From: Bryobacterales bacterium
GTDB taxonomy: Bacteria; Acidobacteriota; Terriglobia; Bryobacterales; Bryobacteraceae
Length of the DNA stretch: 64,000 nucleotides
Direction of reading: 5' to 3'
Assembly (NCBI GenBank): GCA_025463005.1
Contig: JAOAPR010000027.1
Location: forward strand, 62,001 to 126,000
Position numbers and translations under genes: made by a program. Within the stretch, counting starts at the first letter, position 1. Every line of letters starts with the position of its first letter. The notes under the pieces were generated by a model. That model searched no databases and was not told the origin of the DNA. It was given only the letters and a program-made list of their open reading frames with translations. Shown here piece after piece: positions 44,151-51,261 of this stretch.

Positions 44151-44187
44151 GCTCGATCACTGTCGCGGTTCGGAAGTCTACTGATCG
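44151..44187. repeat. Second copy of the dispersed TGTCGCGGTTCGG element
   Basis: This stretch resembles 18270-18306 over about 36 bases: both have CGCTC, then six variable bases, the identical TGTCGCGGTTCGG, and AAG-CT-CTGAT. Here the right arm of the hairpin is missing and the element runs into the last codons of the next minus-strand gene. Confidence 0.45.
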
Positions 44188-45017
44188 TACTTCGGAACCT
44201 TGATCCGGCCTTCCCAGAAACTCTTGTTGTTCTCTTCGCAGGAGTACTCCATGATCTGCGTGTCGGTACGGAGCGTAAAGGTGCGCTTGTTGCCCCAGTC
44301 CTCGGTGAACGTCTTGGGATCGTGGATCGTCACTTCGTACGCCATGTGGCCCAGGTCGGGCCGGGTGAACCGCTCCGTGATTTCGAGCTGATCACTGTGC
44401 GGATGGCCAGCCGTATCCAGCCGGGTCTTTCCGTTGAAGTTATTGGTGTGGACGACGAGCGTGTCGTTTTCCCAATGGCCCACGGAATCTCCGAACCACG
44501 TAGGATCGAGGTTTTTCGCGTGCGGCCGTCCATCCGTGGGAATCAGTTTGAACCAGGTGTTCTGCTCGTACAGCAGAGCGAGGAACGGTTCATGTTGGAT
44601 GAACTGGATCGGGTCGGGCGAATTCATCGAACGCATCAGCCCGAACGGCAGGCAGGCTCCCGTGTAGTCGCCGCTGCCGGCGTCGTAGGCGTCCCACTGC
44701 TGCTTGCCTAACGCGGTGAACGGAAGTTCCTTCGGTCCGCTCGGGTCACCCTGGCGAGTGTCCTTGGCCGGTCCCGATGCCATATTCGGCGTGTACGGCC
44801 GGAACCACAGCCCGCTCAGATCGGGTTTGCCATCCGGCATCCGAGGCGTTGGACCTGTGGGCGCAACCGGCCCGCCCCGGCCGCCGCCTTTGCCCTTCGC
44901 GGCTCCTTTGCCCTGTCCCTTAGCTTGCCCTGGCGCGGGTTCCTGCGAAAAAGCCAGTCCGACTACGGAGAGCGCGACTGCCGCGCTCAAAATTCCAAGA
45001 TGCAGACGAGTGATCAT
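44178..45017 (-). CDS. Secreted LSGxW-family protein (member 1), unknown function
   Basis: A 279-residue exported protein. The signal peptide (LGILSAAVALSVVGLAFSQ) is followed by a Gly/Lys-rich low-complexity stretch (GQAKGQGKGAAKGKGGGRGG) and then the family hallmark MPDGKPDLSGLWFRPYTPNM. Later come CLPFGLMRSM, the core FGDSVGHWENDTLVVHTNNF and LDTAGHPHSDQLEITERFTR, ending MEYSCEENN. Three relatives lie at 48579, 49634 and 63061. The pattern suggests a compact beta-rich domain with conserved Trp, Asp and His residues; no enzymatic activity is known to me. Its last codons lie within a dispersed repeat. Confidence 0.8.
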   Translation of the reverse strand: MITRLHLGILSAAVALSVVGLAFSQEPAPGQAKGQGKGAAKGKGGGRGGPVAPTGPTPRMPDGKPDLSGLWFRPYTPNMASGPAKDTRQGDPSGPKELPFTALGKQQWDAYDAGSGDYTGACLPFGLMRSMNSPDPIQFIQHEPFLALLYEQNTWFKLIPTDGRPHAKNLDPTWFGDSVGHWENDTLVVHTNNFNGKTRLDTAGHPHSDQLEITERFTRPDLGHMAYEVTIHDPKTFTEDWGNKRTFTLRTDTQIMEYSCEENNKSFWEGRIKVPKYDQ

Positions 45018-45075
45018 ATTAAACTCCCGAACCGGATTGCCAAAATGACTCGTTCTATTCTACAGCACGGACTGC

Positions 45076-45978
45076 TTAAGTTTTGAGAAAGGTCCCCTGC
45101 TCCAGCTCGTCGAATGCTGCCCGGAGCTGCTCCTGGGTATTCATTACGATCGGGCCGTACCAGGCCACCGGCTCCTCCAGCGGCTTTCCCGAGACCAGCA
45201 GGAATCGAATGCCGTCCTCGCCGGCCTGCACGGTAACTTCATCGCCGCGGTCGAACAGCACGAGCGAGCGGTTGTCGGCCTCGGCCGGAGGCACCGTCTC
45301 GGCCCATCCGACACCCTCGGTCGGCACAGCCAGCGGGCCCGAGGCGTTAGAAAACTTGCCGTCGCCGGCAAACACGTACGCGAAGGCGTGGCGGGTGGTT
45401 TCCACCGGCAGTACCCTGCGCTTTCCCGGCGGAACCGAGACATCGATATAGATTGGATCAGCCGCGATTCCATCCACCGGACCTTTTTTGCCCCAAAAGG
45501 TTCCGCACACCAGGCGCACCTGCGTTCCGTCGTCATCCGTGATTACGGGAATGTCGGCCACCTTCACTTCCTGATATCGGGGATCGGTCATCTTGAGGGA
45601 CGCAGGCAGGTTGGCCCATAGCTGGAATCCATGCATGCGCCCGGCTTGATCGCCTTTGGGCATTTCCTGATGGATGATTCCGCGGCCCGCTGTCATCCAT
45701 TGGACGTCGCCCGCGGCGATCGCACCGCGGTTGCCCATGCTGTCGCCGTGCTCAACGGTTCCCGCTAAGACATATGTGATCGTTTCAATCCCGCGGTGAG
45801 GATGCCAGGGGAAACCCGCCAGATAATCGGCGGGAACATCATTGCGGAAGTCGTCGAGCAACAGGAACGGATCGAAATCGCTGGTGTTGCCGAACCCGAA
45901 CGCGCGCCGGAGGTGCACCCCGGCTCCTTCCAGCGTGGGCTTGGATTTGATCAATCGTTTCACGGGTCGGATCGACAT
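45076..45978 (-). CDS. Pirin family protein
   Basis: A 300-residue bicupin protein. The N-terminal cupin contains all four metal ligands of pirins: two His in PWHPHRGIETITYVL and the His and Glu in GRGIIHQEMP. Family members include human pirin and E. coli YhhW, which has quercetinase activity in vitro, cleaving the flavonol heterocycle with O2. The C-terminal Pirin_C domain (DVSVPPGKRRVLPVETTRHA) is complete. Given nearby tannase-like genes, a role in plant-phenol oxidation is conceivable, but pirins are often regulators. There is no signal peptide, so it is cytoplasmic. Confidence 0.94.
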   Translation of the reverse strand: MSIRPVKRLIKSKPTLEGAGVHLRRAFGFGNTSDFDPFLLLDDFRNDVPADYLAGFPWHPHRGIETITYVLAGTVEHGDSMGNRGAIAAGDVQWMTAGRGIIHQEMPKGDQAGRMHGFQLWANLPASLKMTDPRYQEVKVADIPVITDDDGTQVRLVCGTFWGKKGPVDGIAADPIYIDVSVPPGKRRVLPVETTRHAFAYVFAGDGKFSNASGPLAVPTEGVGWAETVPPAEADNRSLVLFDRGDEVTVQAGEDGIRFLLVSGKPLEEPVAWYGPIVMNTQEQLRAAFDELEQGTFLKT

Positions 45979-46046
45979 AAAGTGGCTCCTGTAACGAAGT
46001 TTAGCGCGCGGCAGAGACCGCGTCGCATGATGGTGCGTGCAGTGGA

Positions 46047-46082
46047 GCGGGCTTTAGCCTGCAACGGGTGCTTCAGCACCCG
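46047..46082. repeat. REP-like double hairpin
   Basis: Two adjacent hairpins lie between the pirin gene and the cupin gene: GCGGGCT-TT-AGCCTGC (46047-46062, one G-T pair) and CGGGTGCT-TC-AGCACCCG (46065-46082, perfect 8-bp stem). Two-base loops and pairing of neighbouring stems are typical of small palindromic repeats. Confidence 0.6.
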
Positions 46083-46101
46083 CGCCTAATGGCGATAAGT
46101 G

Positions 46102-46623
46102 TCAGTGCGCCGCCGGAACCGGCCGGGGCATGTGGATCGACATCAGGACCAGTGTCCCGTTGATCGCGCTGAACCAGTGCGGCGTGTTCTCCGGAACAAT
46201 CAGGAAATCGCCTTTCGCGACGGCTTGAGACATACCGCCCTCGATGGCGGTTCCCGACATGTTCTCGGGGTTGGTTCGCGTTTCACCCACGAGCTTACCG
46301 CCCGTGACCAGGGTTCCGCTTCCATCGATCACGTAAAACATTTCCGCTTCGGTCACGTGGGTGGCGGCCGGGCCGACGACGGCGCGATACTCCAGATTCG
46401 CGGTATAGGGAGCGAGTCGAAGAAGTCCCTGGATGAAGTTAGCCTGATCCTGTTTCCGTTCGGACTTGGCTTTGGCCATCATCGCGGCAACCTCTTTAGC
46501 GGAGACATAGGTTTTGGCGGGCTGAGGTTGTTTGGCGTCTTTAGCCGGCTGTTGGGCAGGTAGTTGGGCCACCGCCACGGCGGTAACGATGGTCAGGGCG
46601 AGACAGGTCAAGCGTGCGCGCAT
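46102..46623 (-). CDS. Secreted cupin-domain protein
   Basis: A 173-residue exported protein with a signal peptide (MRARLTCLALTIVTAVAVAQ) and a Gln/Pro/Lys linker. A single cupin barrel follows: VTEAEMFYVIDGSGTLVTGG supplies the first cupin motif (with fewer His than usual) and GDFLIVPENTPHWFSAINGT the second, with its metal-binding His. Metal binding and enzyme activity are uncertain. ATG 46623 is preferred over one four codons upstream because it begins the signal. The start faces the LPMO-like gene 128 bases away. Confidence 0.85.
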   Translation of the reverse strand: MRARLTCLALTIVTAVAVAQLPAQQPAKDAKQPQPAKTYVSAKEVAAMMAKAKSERKQDQANFIQGLLRLAPYTANLEYRAVVGPAATHVTEAEMFYVIDGSGTLVTGGKLVGETRTNPENMSGTAIEGGMSQAVAKGDFLIVPENTPHWFSAINGTLVLMSIHMPRPVPAAH

Positions 46624-46750
46624 GTGAATCTCCATTTTGCAGAGTCAAGAGTGGACTTCACAGATGCTATCACAGCGCTGTGGCGAGCTGATGGGAGAAT
46701 ACATGGCGGGGAAGTGTCTGTGCTATACATCTTTCAAGAGGAGGCGCCGC

Positions 46751-47422
46751 ATGAGACGCTTTTTAAGTTTGTCATTCGCCCTGGCTGCCACGGCCGCGAT
46801 CGCACCCTTCGCCTGGGCGCATTTTAGACTGCTGGAGCCGGCATCCTGGATTGAGGAGAACAATCTGGGAGATCCGCAAAAGCTCGGTCCTTGCGGCGGA
46901 ACCTCGGCCAATGCCGCTAAAGGAAAGGCCGCCAATCCCGGAACGACGACCAATATGGTGACCAATGTTAAGGGTGGACAGAAGCTCCACATCAAGCTGC
47001 AGGAAACCGTGTTTCATCCGGGACACTACCGGATCGCGCTCGCGGTGAATTCTCGCGCGGAGCTTCCGCCGGATCCGGAAGTGGTCACGCGGGACAGCGA
47101 CAAGGGTCCCTGGTCGGTGTCAGCCCCCATCGCTCAATCTCCGAAGCCTCCGGTGCTGGCGGACGGGTTGTTTGCCCACACCTCGAAGCAGGCCGATCCG
47201 TGGGAGACCGACGTCACGCTGCCGAATATCAGTTGTTCGAAATGCACGCTGCAGATCATCCAGTTCATGGCCGAGCACGGCCGGAACTCGGATGGCGATT
47301 TTTCGTATCATCACTGCGCGGAATTGCAAATCACGGCCGATCCGTCCAAGCCGGTCGACCAAGCATGGCTGACGCGCCTCGGGGACACAGCTCCGCCAGC
47401 GCCGCGTCCGGTCAAGAAGTAG
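46751..47422 (+). CDS. Lytic-polysaccharide-monooxygenase-like secreted protein (SCE4755-type)
   Basis: A 223-residue exported protein. The signal peptide MRRFLSLSFALAATAAIAPF ends AWA, and the predicted mature chain begins HFRLLEPASW, so the N-terminal residue is His24. An N-terminal His is the first half of the copper-binding histidine brace of LPMOs. Candidate second ligands are the His residues in FHPGHYRIAL and SYHHCAELQI. Four or more Cys (GPCGG, NISCSKC, HHC) could form disulfides. It resembles the SCE4755 family described as polysaccharide-monooxygenase-like. Oxidative cleavage of cellulose or chitin is possible but unproved. The gene is preceded by AAGAGGA. Confidence 0.8.
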   Translation: MRRFLSLSFALAATAAIAPFAWAHFRLLEPASWIEENNLGDPQKLGPCGGTSANAAKGKAANPGTTTNMVTNVKGGQKLHIKLQETVFHPGHYRIALAVNSRAELPPDPEVVTRDSDKGPWSVSAPIAQSPKPPVLADGLFAHTSKQADPWETDVTLPNISCSKCTLQIIQFMAEHGRNSDGDFSYHHCAELQITADPSKPVDQAWLTRLGDTAPPAPRPVKK

Positions 47423-47427
47423 TCTGC

Positions 47428-47457
47428 AAAAGAAAAAGGGCCGCCTGCCGGCGGCCC
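47428..47457 (-). terminator. Rho-independent terminator of the cold-shock gene
   Basis: On the minus strand an 8-bp GC stem (GGGCCGCC with its complement, 47438-47445 and 47450-47457) is followed by CTTTTTCTTTT. It lies 35 bases after the cold-shock protein stop. In the plus direction the stem is not followed by Ts, so it does not serve the LPMO-like gene well. Confidence 0.88.
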
Positions 47458-47492
47458 CATTTGAGTCTTGGCTTACGAACTGAGCTGTCGCG

Positions 47493-47696
47493 CTAGGGGC
47501 GGTTAACGTTCTCAGCCTGGAGCCCTTTGGGACCCCGCTTTACCTCAAACTCCACTTCTGTGCCCTCCTCCAGAGTCCGGTAGCCGGACATCTGAATCGC
47601 CGAGAAGTGAACAAATACATCCTCGCCGCTGGCCCGCTGGATAAATCCATAGCCTTTGGCGGCGTTAAACCATTTGACGACACCCTTTTCTCTCAC
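47493..47696 (-). CDS. Cold-shock domain protein (CspA family)
   Basis: A 67-residue OB-fold RNA/DNA-binding protein. RNP1 (KGYGFIQ) and RNP2 (DVFVHFSAI) are intact, and the ending [15 protein letters not shown] is standard. CspA-type proteins melt mRNA secondary structure, in the cold or constitutively. The start is GTG 47696 with GAGGAG 10 bases upstream. An intergenic region of about 170 bases separates it from the divergent lipoprotein gene, leaving room for the long structured leader typical of csp genes. Confidence 0.96.
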   Translation of the reverse strand: MREKGVVKWFNAAKGYGFIQRASGEDVFVHFSAIQMSGYRTLEEGTEVEFEVKRGPKGLQAENVNRP

Positions 47697-47825
47697 TACT
47701 TGATATCTCCTCTTTCACTCCCGGCTGGCCGGGACCCGTACTTAAAAACTCTGCCATTGTCGCACGTAATTCGTTCTATTGCAATCGGATATTTAACCGC
47801 CAGGGTACTGTTCAAGGGTCCTGTC

Positions 47826-47849
47826 AAGGGGGCTCAAGTCAACCCCCTT
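47826..47849. promoter_or_regulatory. Inverted repeat with TTGA-type direct repeats between csp and lipoprotein genes
   Basis: AAGGGGG (47826-47832) and CCCCCTT (47843-47849) form a perfect 7-bp inverted repeat with a 10-base loop, 17 bases ahead of the plus-strand lipoprotein gene. On the minus strand the region reads TTGACTTGA, CTTGACAGGA and CTTGAACAG in succession, so it may hold -35 boxes or regulator sites for the cold-shock gene. No clear -10 was found. Confidence 0.35.
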
Positions 47850-47865
47850 AACGGACGATAAACAG

Positions 47866-48399
47866 ATGGTGGCAAACATCTTGCTAAAAATCTGTTCTGG
47901 GATTTCGGTCTGCTTTATCCTGGCGGGCTGCGGCAGCGGCGGATTCGACCCCAACGGCGGGCTGGAATCGCGCCCCCTCCGCCTGGACGGAGAACAGGTG
48001 ATGCTGGAACCCGGACAACTGGAGTGTGGCGCCCGCGAGGACCTGTGGATTGTCGGCCCTGTAAGCGACGGGAGGGCGGTGGCGCGGCTGACGCAGAAGG
48101 GCCGCGACCTGCAGTTTAACGACGACGTGCAGATTGGCGAGCCAGGGATTATCGTTCCCTACGTCCAGGTCCGGGGCTCCTTTTCGCTCAAGGTGTTGCA
48201 AATGGGGTCCATTCGCGATGAGGACGCCTTTACCAAGTTGGCCGACGCCAAAGTGGGCGTGAAGATCGACCACAGTTGCTTTCAGAATAACCTGCCGGTC
48301 CTGATGGGGATCCGGCATGGGCATTTCGACCAGTCCACGAATCCCGTCTTTCGATTCAAACTGGACGGCGAGTGGCTGATGGATCAAGTCATTCACTAG
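47866..48399 (+). CDS. Putative lipoprotein, unknown function
   Basis: A 177-residue protein with a lipoprotein signal (MVANILLKICSGISVCFILA then GC; acylated Cys22) followed by a Gly/Ser linker and a beta-rich domain (PLRLDGEQVMLEPGQLECGA, DLWIVGPVSDGRAVARLTQK, QVRGSFSLKVLQMGS). No family is recognised. The N-terminal Gly residues at +2 and +4 do not suggest inner-membrane retention, so an outer-membrane anchor is likely. It is divergent from the cold-shock gene. Confidence 0.7.
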   Translation: MVANILLKICSGISVCFILAGCGSGGFDPNGGLESRPLRLDGEQVMLEPGQLECGAREDLWIVGPVSDGRAVARLTQKGRDLQFNDDVQIGEPGIIVPYVQVRGSFSLKVLQMGSIRDEDAFTKLADAKVGVKIDHSCFQNNLPVLMGIRHGHFDQSTNPVFRFKLDGEWLMDQVIH

Positions 48400-48432
48400 C
48401 AGTCATCACTGCCTGCAAGTCGACTCGATGCG

Positions 48433-48462
48433 TTGACTTGGGTCAAAGACTGTGGGTAGTAT
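48433..48462 (+). promoter_or_regulatory. Candidate promoter of the LSGxW genes with overlapping palindrome
   Basis: TTGACT (48433-48438), 18 bases, then TAGTAT (48457-48462). The -35 box is part of the inverted repeat TTGAC-TTGG-GTCAA (48433-48446), a possible regulator site. The gene start is about 110 bases further on, so the leader would be long. Confidence 0.5.
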
Positions 48463-48578
48463 GGTTCTCACCGAAGGCCTTGCCAGGGGTAACTTCTACG
48501 GTGTCAAAAGCGCCCCAATATGTTGTGTTTGAGCACTCGGTCCGTGCATTCCGAAAGGAACACCTGGAGGATTTTAAC

Positions 48579-49625
48579 TTGAGAAGACGTATCTGTTCGA
48601 TCCTGTCCGCAGCGGGGATGCTTGTCGGCCTTTCTCTGCTGTCTGTGCCTGCTTCCGCCCAGCGCGGCGGTGGTGCGCCCCAGCCCGAGGGTTGCCCTGG
48701 TCCACCCCAGTGGCAGTTGGATCGCCAAGCAGCTCAGGCTGCTGCGCGCGGCGGTGCCGCCACCCAGGCTCAAGGAGCAGGACGAGGAGCACCGGCTGCG
48801 GCAACGGAAGGCGCGGTGGCCGCTCCGGCAGCAGGTCGTGGCGGACGAGGCGGTGGACGAGGTGGAAATCAGCCCGCTGCGGCTCTCCCGCCGGTGCCAC
48901 GATTCCCGAACGAACCCGCTTACGGCGTGCAGGCCGGTAAACCTGATTTCGGTGGATTGGACAAGGGCGTGTGGAACGTTCCCTACATCGTTAATCTGCA
49001 GGTCAATGCTCACGACGAAAAGGGCTGCCAGTTCATCTACCCACCGTTTAAGCCCGCTGCCAAAGCGATTTGGGAAGAACGGTTCCTCAAGAATGATATG
49101 AAGGACGATCCGGAGGGCTTCTGCCTGCCTCCCGGCGTTCCGCGCATGCTGTACACGCCATATCCCACGCAGATCTACCAGATGCCGGATCGCATCGTAT
49201 TCGTGTATGAGGGAGGTGCGCACGTTTGGCGCCTGGTCTGGATGGATGGGCGGAAACTGCCCAACCCTGACGATGTAAATCCCACCTACCTGGGTTATTC
49301 GGTAGGCCACTGGGAGGGCGATACGCTCGTTATCGAATCGCTTGGCTTTAATGACCGGACTTGGCTGGATGCTTCCGGCCATCCTCACGGCGAAAAGCTG
49401 AGGGTCACCGAGAAGCTTACGCGTACCGACTTCAACAACATCAAAGTTGAAGCTACGTTCGACGACCCCGACTACTACACCAAGCCGTGGGTGGCGGTTA
49501 CCGGAATCACGTGGGCGCCTAACCGGACTGGCCCGTTCACGATGCGCGGCGGAGAGATCCTGGAGTACATCTGCCAGGAAAACAATCGCGACCTGATCCA
49601 CCTGAACGCGCAGCCCGGAAAATAG
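48579..49625 (+). CDS. Secreted LSGxW-family protein (member 2)
   Basis: A 348-residue exported protein. The start is TTG 48579, 8 bases after GGAGG, and gives the signal peptide RRRICSILSAAGMLVGLSLL ending PASAQ; ATG-led readings upstream lack support. Residues 35-115 are low-complexity Gly/Ala/Gln/Arg (repeated GRGG). The folded part has CLPPGVPRMLYTPYPTQIYQ, VWRLVWMDGRKLP, PTYLGYSVGHWEGDTLVIES, FNDRTWLDASGHPHGEKLRV and ILEYICQENNRDL. The same blocks occur in the gene that follows 8 bases downstream. The function is unknown. The conserved Asp, His, Trp and Glu residues would suit a binding or hydrolytic pocket. Confidence 0.82.
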   Translation: MRRRICSILSAAGMLVGLSLLSVPASAQRGGGAPQPEGCPGPPQWQLDRQAAQAAARGGAATQAQGAGRGAPAAATEGAVAAPAAGRGGRGGGRGGNQPAAALPPVPRFPNEPAYGVQAGKPDFGGLDKGVWNVPYIVNLQVNAHDEKGCQFIYPPFKPAAKAIWEERFLKNDMKDDPEGFCLPPGVPRMLYTPYPTQIYQMPDRIVFVYEGGAHVWRLVWMDGRKLPNPDDVNPTYLGYSVGHWEGDTLVIESLGFNDRTWLDASGHPHGEKLRVTEKLTRTDFNNIKVEATFDDPDYYTKPWVAVTGITWAPNRTGPFTMRGGEILEYICQENNRDLIHLNAQPGK

Positions 49626-49633
49626 CGGACGCT

Positions 49634-50344
49634 TTGGCACGGAAACGGCGGGTCTTGAATTGGCTGATCCCCGCCGTTTTTTTGCCGGTATTCGGACAGG
49701 CTCCCGTTAGCCGGCTCCCCGATGGACACGTGGATCTGGGCGGTCCCGGGGTGTGGAAACTTCCGGACATTGCCGACGCAACGCCCCGTATCGTCGATCC
49801 GAAATCGGGCGGCGCGCCGTTCAACTCCAAGGGCAAGCAGGTTTGGGACGAGCGGCGGCGGACACAGTCGGCGGCTGATCCCGTAAGGTCCTGCCTGCCG
49901 CCGGGCGTGCCGCGCATCATGTACACGCCGTACTCGATGGAGTTTCTGCAGCTCCCCAACCGTGTGGTGATGATCTTTGAGGGCGGCACACATATTTTCC
50001 GCTCGATTCCGATCGGCCCGAAAACAGGGCTGAAGCATCCGCCGGATCCCAATCCGACCTATCTGGGCGATTCCTACGGCTGGTGGGAGGGCGATTCGCT
50101 GATAGTGGATGTGGTCGGTTTCAATGACCGGAGCTGGCTGGATTCTTTCGGTCACCCGCACGGCGAGAAGCTGCACGTGATCGAAAAGTACAGGCGGCGG
50201 GACTCGTTGAACCTGGAATACACAGCGACCATCGAAGATCCCGAATACTACACCAGGCCGTGGACGGTGAAGACGGCGGCGATGTATCGGCCCAACGACC
50301 GTCTTCAGGAATACATTTGTCAGGAGGGCCCACCGGCCAGGTAG
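49634..50344 (+). CDS. Secreted LSGxW-family protein (member 3)
   Basis: A 236-residue exported protein. The assigned start is TTG 49634, 8 bases after the previous stop; an alternative TTG at 49655 gives MNWLIPAVFLPVFGQ, also a good signal peptide. The family blocks are RLPDGHVDLGGPGVWKLPD, CLPPGVPRIMYTPYSMEFLQ, PTYLGDSYGWWEGDSLIVDV, FNDRSWLDSFGHPHGEKLHV and LQEYICQE. It lacks the low-complexity region of its neighbour. An intrinsic terminator overlaps the first codons (see terminator entry), so its expression probably depends on translation across this junction. Confidence 0.8.
   Translation: MARKRRVLNWLIPAVFLPVFGQAPVSRLPDGHVDLGGPGVWKLPDIADATPRIVDPKSGGAPFNSKGKQVWDERRRTQSAADPVRSCLPPGVPRIMYTPYSMEFLQLPNRVVMIFEGGTHIFRSIPIGPKTGLKHPPDPNPTYLGDSYGWWEGDSLIVDVVGFNDRSWLDSFGHPHGEKLHVIEKYRRRDSLNLEYTATIEDPEYYTRPWTVKTAAMYRPNDRLQEYICQEGPPAR
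49643..49683 (+). terminator. Intrinsic terminator overlapping the start of LSGxW member 3
   Basis: AAACGGCGGG (49643-49652) pairs perfectly with 49670-49679 across a 17-base loop, and T residues run through 49683. It lies 17 bases after the stop of the preceding gene and within the signal-peptide codons of the next, so it can act as terminator or attenuator between the two paralogues. Confidence 0.8.
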
Positions 50345-50346
50345 CT

Positions 50347-51204
50347 TTACTGCAATTCCTGGACGGGAATATCGAAGTGCGCGGTGTTCACGACGCCGCT
50401 GCGCTGGAACTGGACCCACACCCGATAATTTCCGGGCCGCGGGAACGTCAGATTGAATTGAATATTCGGCCCGCCATCGGCGATGAACGGGTGAGTGTGG
50501 ATCAGATCGATTAAATCCTCGCTGGCCGCGAGCATGTGGCCCCACGCTCCCAGATACTTTTCGAGCCCGTCGCCAGGCTTGATCGTGAAATGGAGCTGGG
50601 TTTTCAGTCCGGCGATGACTTGCGGCGGATCGGTTCTGAAATCGACCTGCATGTTGGAGGCGTCTTTCGCCGAGTAGTCGCGCGATAGATGAACGGCCGC
50701 GGGAGGAGTGCCGGGTACGATAATGGTTTTTGCGATCAACTGCGGCGTGGCGCCGTCGGGGTAAAAATCACCCAGCACGCGATACATACCGGCCTTAGGA
50801 AGCGTGAGATCGTCGTAGCGAAAAGATCCGTCGGGCTGGAAAACCGGGTGATTATGGATGAAGAATTCCAGATCCTGGCTGATCACGAACATGTGGAACA
50901 GCTTCTCGTGTACTACCTGGAAATTCGTTACCGGGCGCCCTTTCCAGGGATCGTGAATGGCGAAGGTCAACTGGGCGGGTTGGCCGGGCTGAAGCGTGCG
51001 CGGCGACGTGCTCAGATCCATGTGATATTCGGTGGCTTCCGGGAGGTTCGCTGCCAGTTTCATGCCGCAGCGCGGGCAGACGCCCGCAACGCTCGAGCGT
51101 ACGTCCGGATCCATCGGGCAAACCCAGACCTGATCCTGTGACCATAGGTCACCGGCGAAAATAAGCGTCGCCAGGGATGACGACACAAATGAGCGTCTTC
51201 GCAC
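50347..51204 (-). CDS. Exported protein with heavy-metal-binding domain and cupredoxin-like repeats
   Basis: A 285-residue exported protein. The N terminus RRRSFVSSSLATLIFAG looks like a Tat signal, which is why GTG 51204 is preferred; an ATG at 51267 is in frame but overlaps the divergent promoter and start region. Then comes the HMBD motif VWVCPMDPDVRSSVAGVCPR with CGMKLA, found in CusB/SilB-like efflux adaptors as a copper or silver site. The rest is two beta-sandwich segments (QPAQLTFAIHDPWKGRPVTN, and its repeat) rich in His and Met (HEKLFHMFVISQDLEFFIHN), suitable for metal binding. A role in periplasmic copper handling is inferred. Confidence 0.75.
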   Translation of the reverse strand: MRRRSFVSSSLATLIFAGDLWSQDQVWVCPMDPDVRSSVAGVCPRCGMKLAANLPEATEYHMDLSTSPRTLQPGQPAQLTFAIHDPWKGRPVTNFQVVHEKLFHMFVISQDLEFFIHNHPVFQPDGSFRYDDLTLPKAGMYRVLGDFYPDGATPQLIAKTIIVPGTPPAAVHLSRDYSAKDASNMQVDFRTDPPQVIAGLKTQLHFTIKPGDGLEKYLGAWGHMLAASEDLIDLIHTHPFIADGGPNIQFNLTFPRPGNYRVWVQFQRSGVVNTAHFDIPVQELQ

Positions 51205-51261
51205 GCCCCAATCATATCGCCAAATGCGATCATCTGCTAGGATGCGAGTTTGGGAGGAGTC

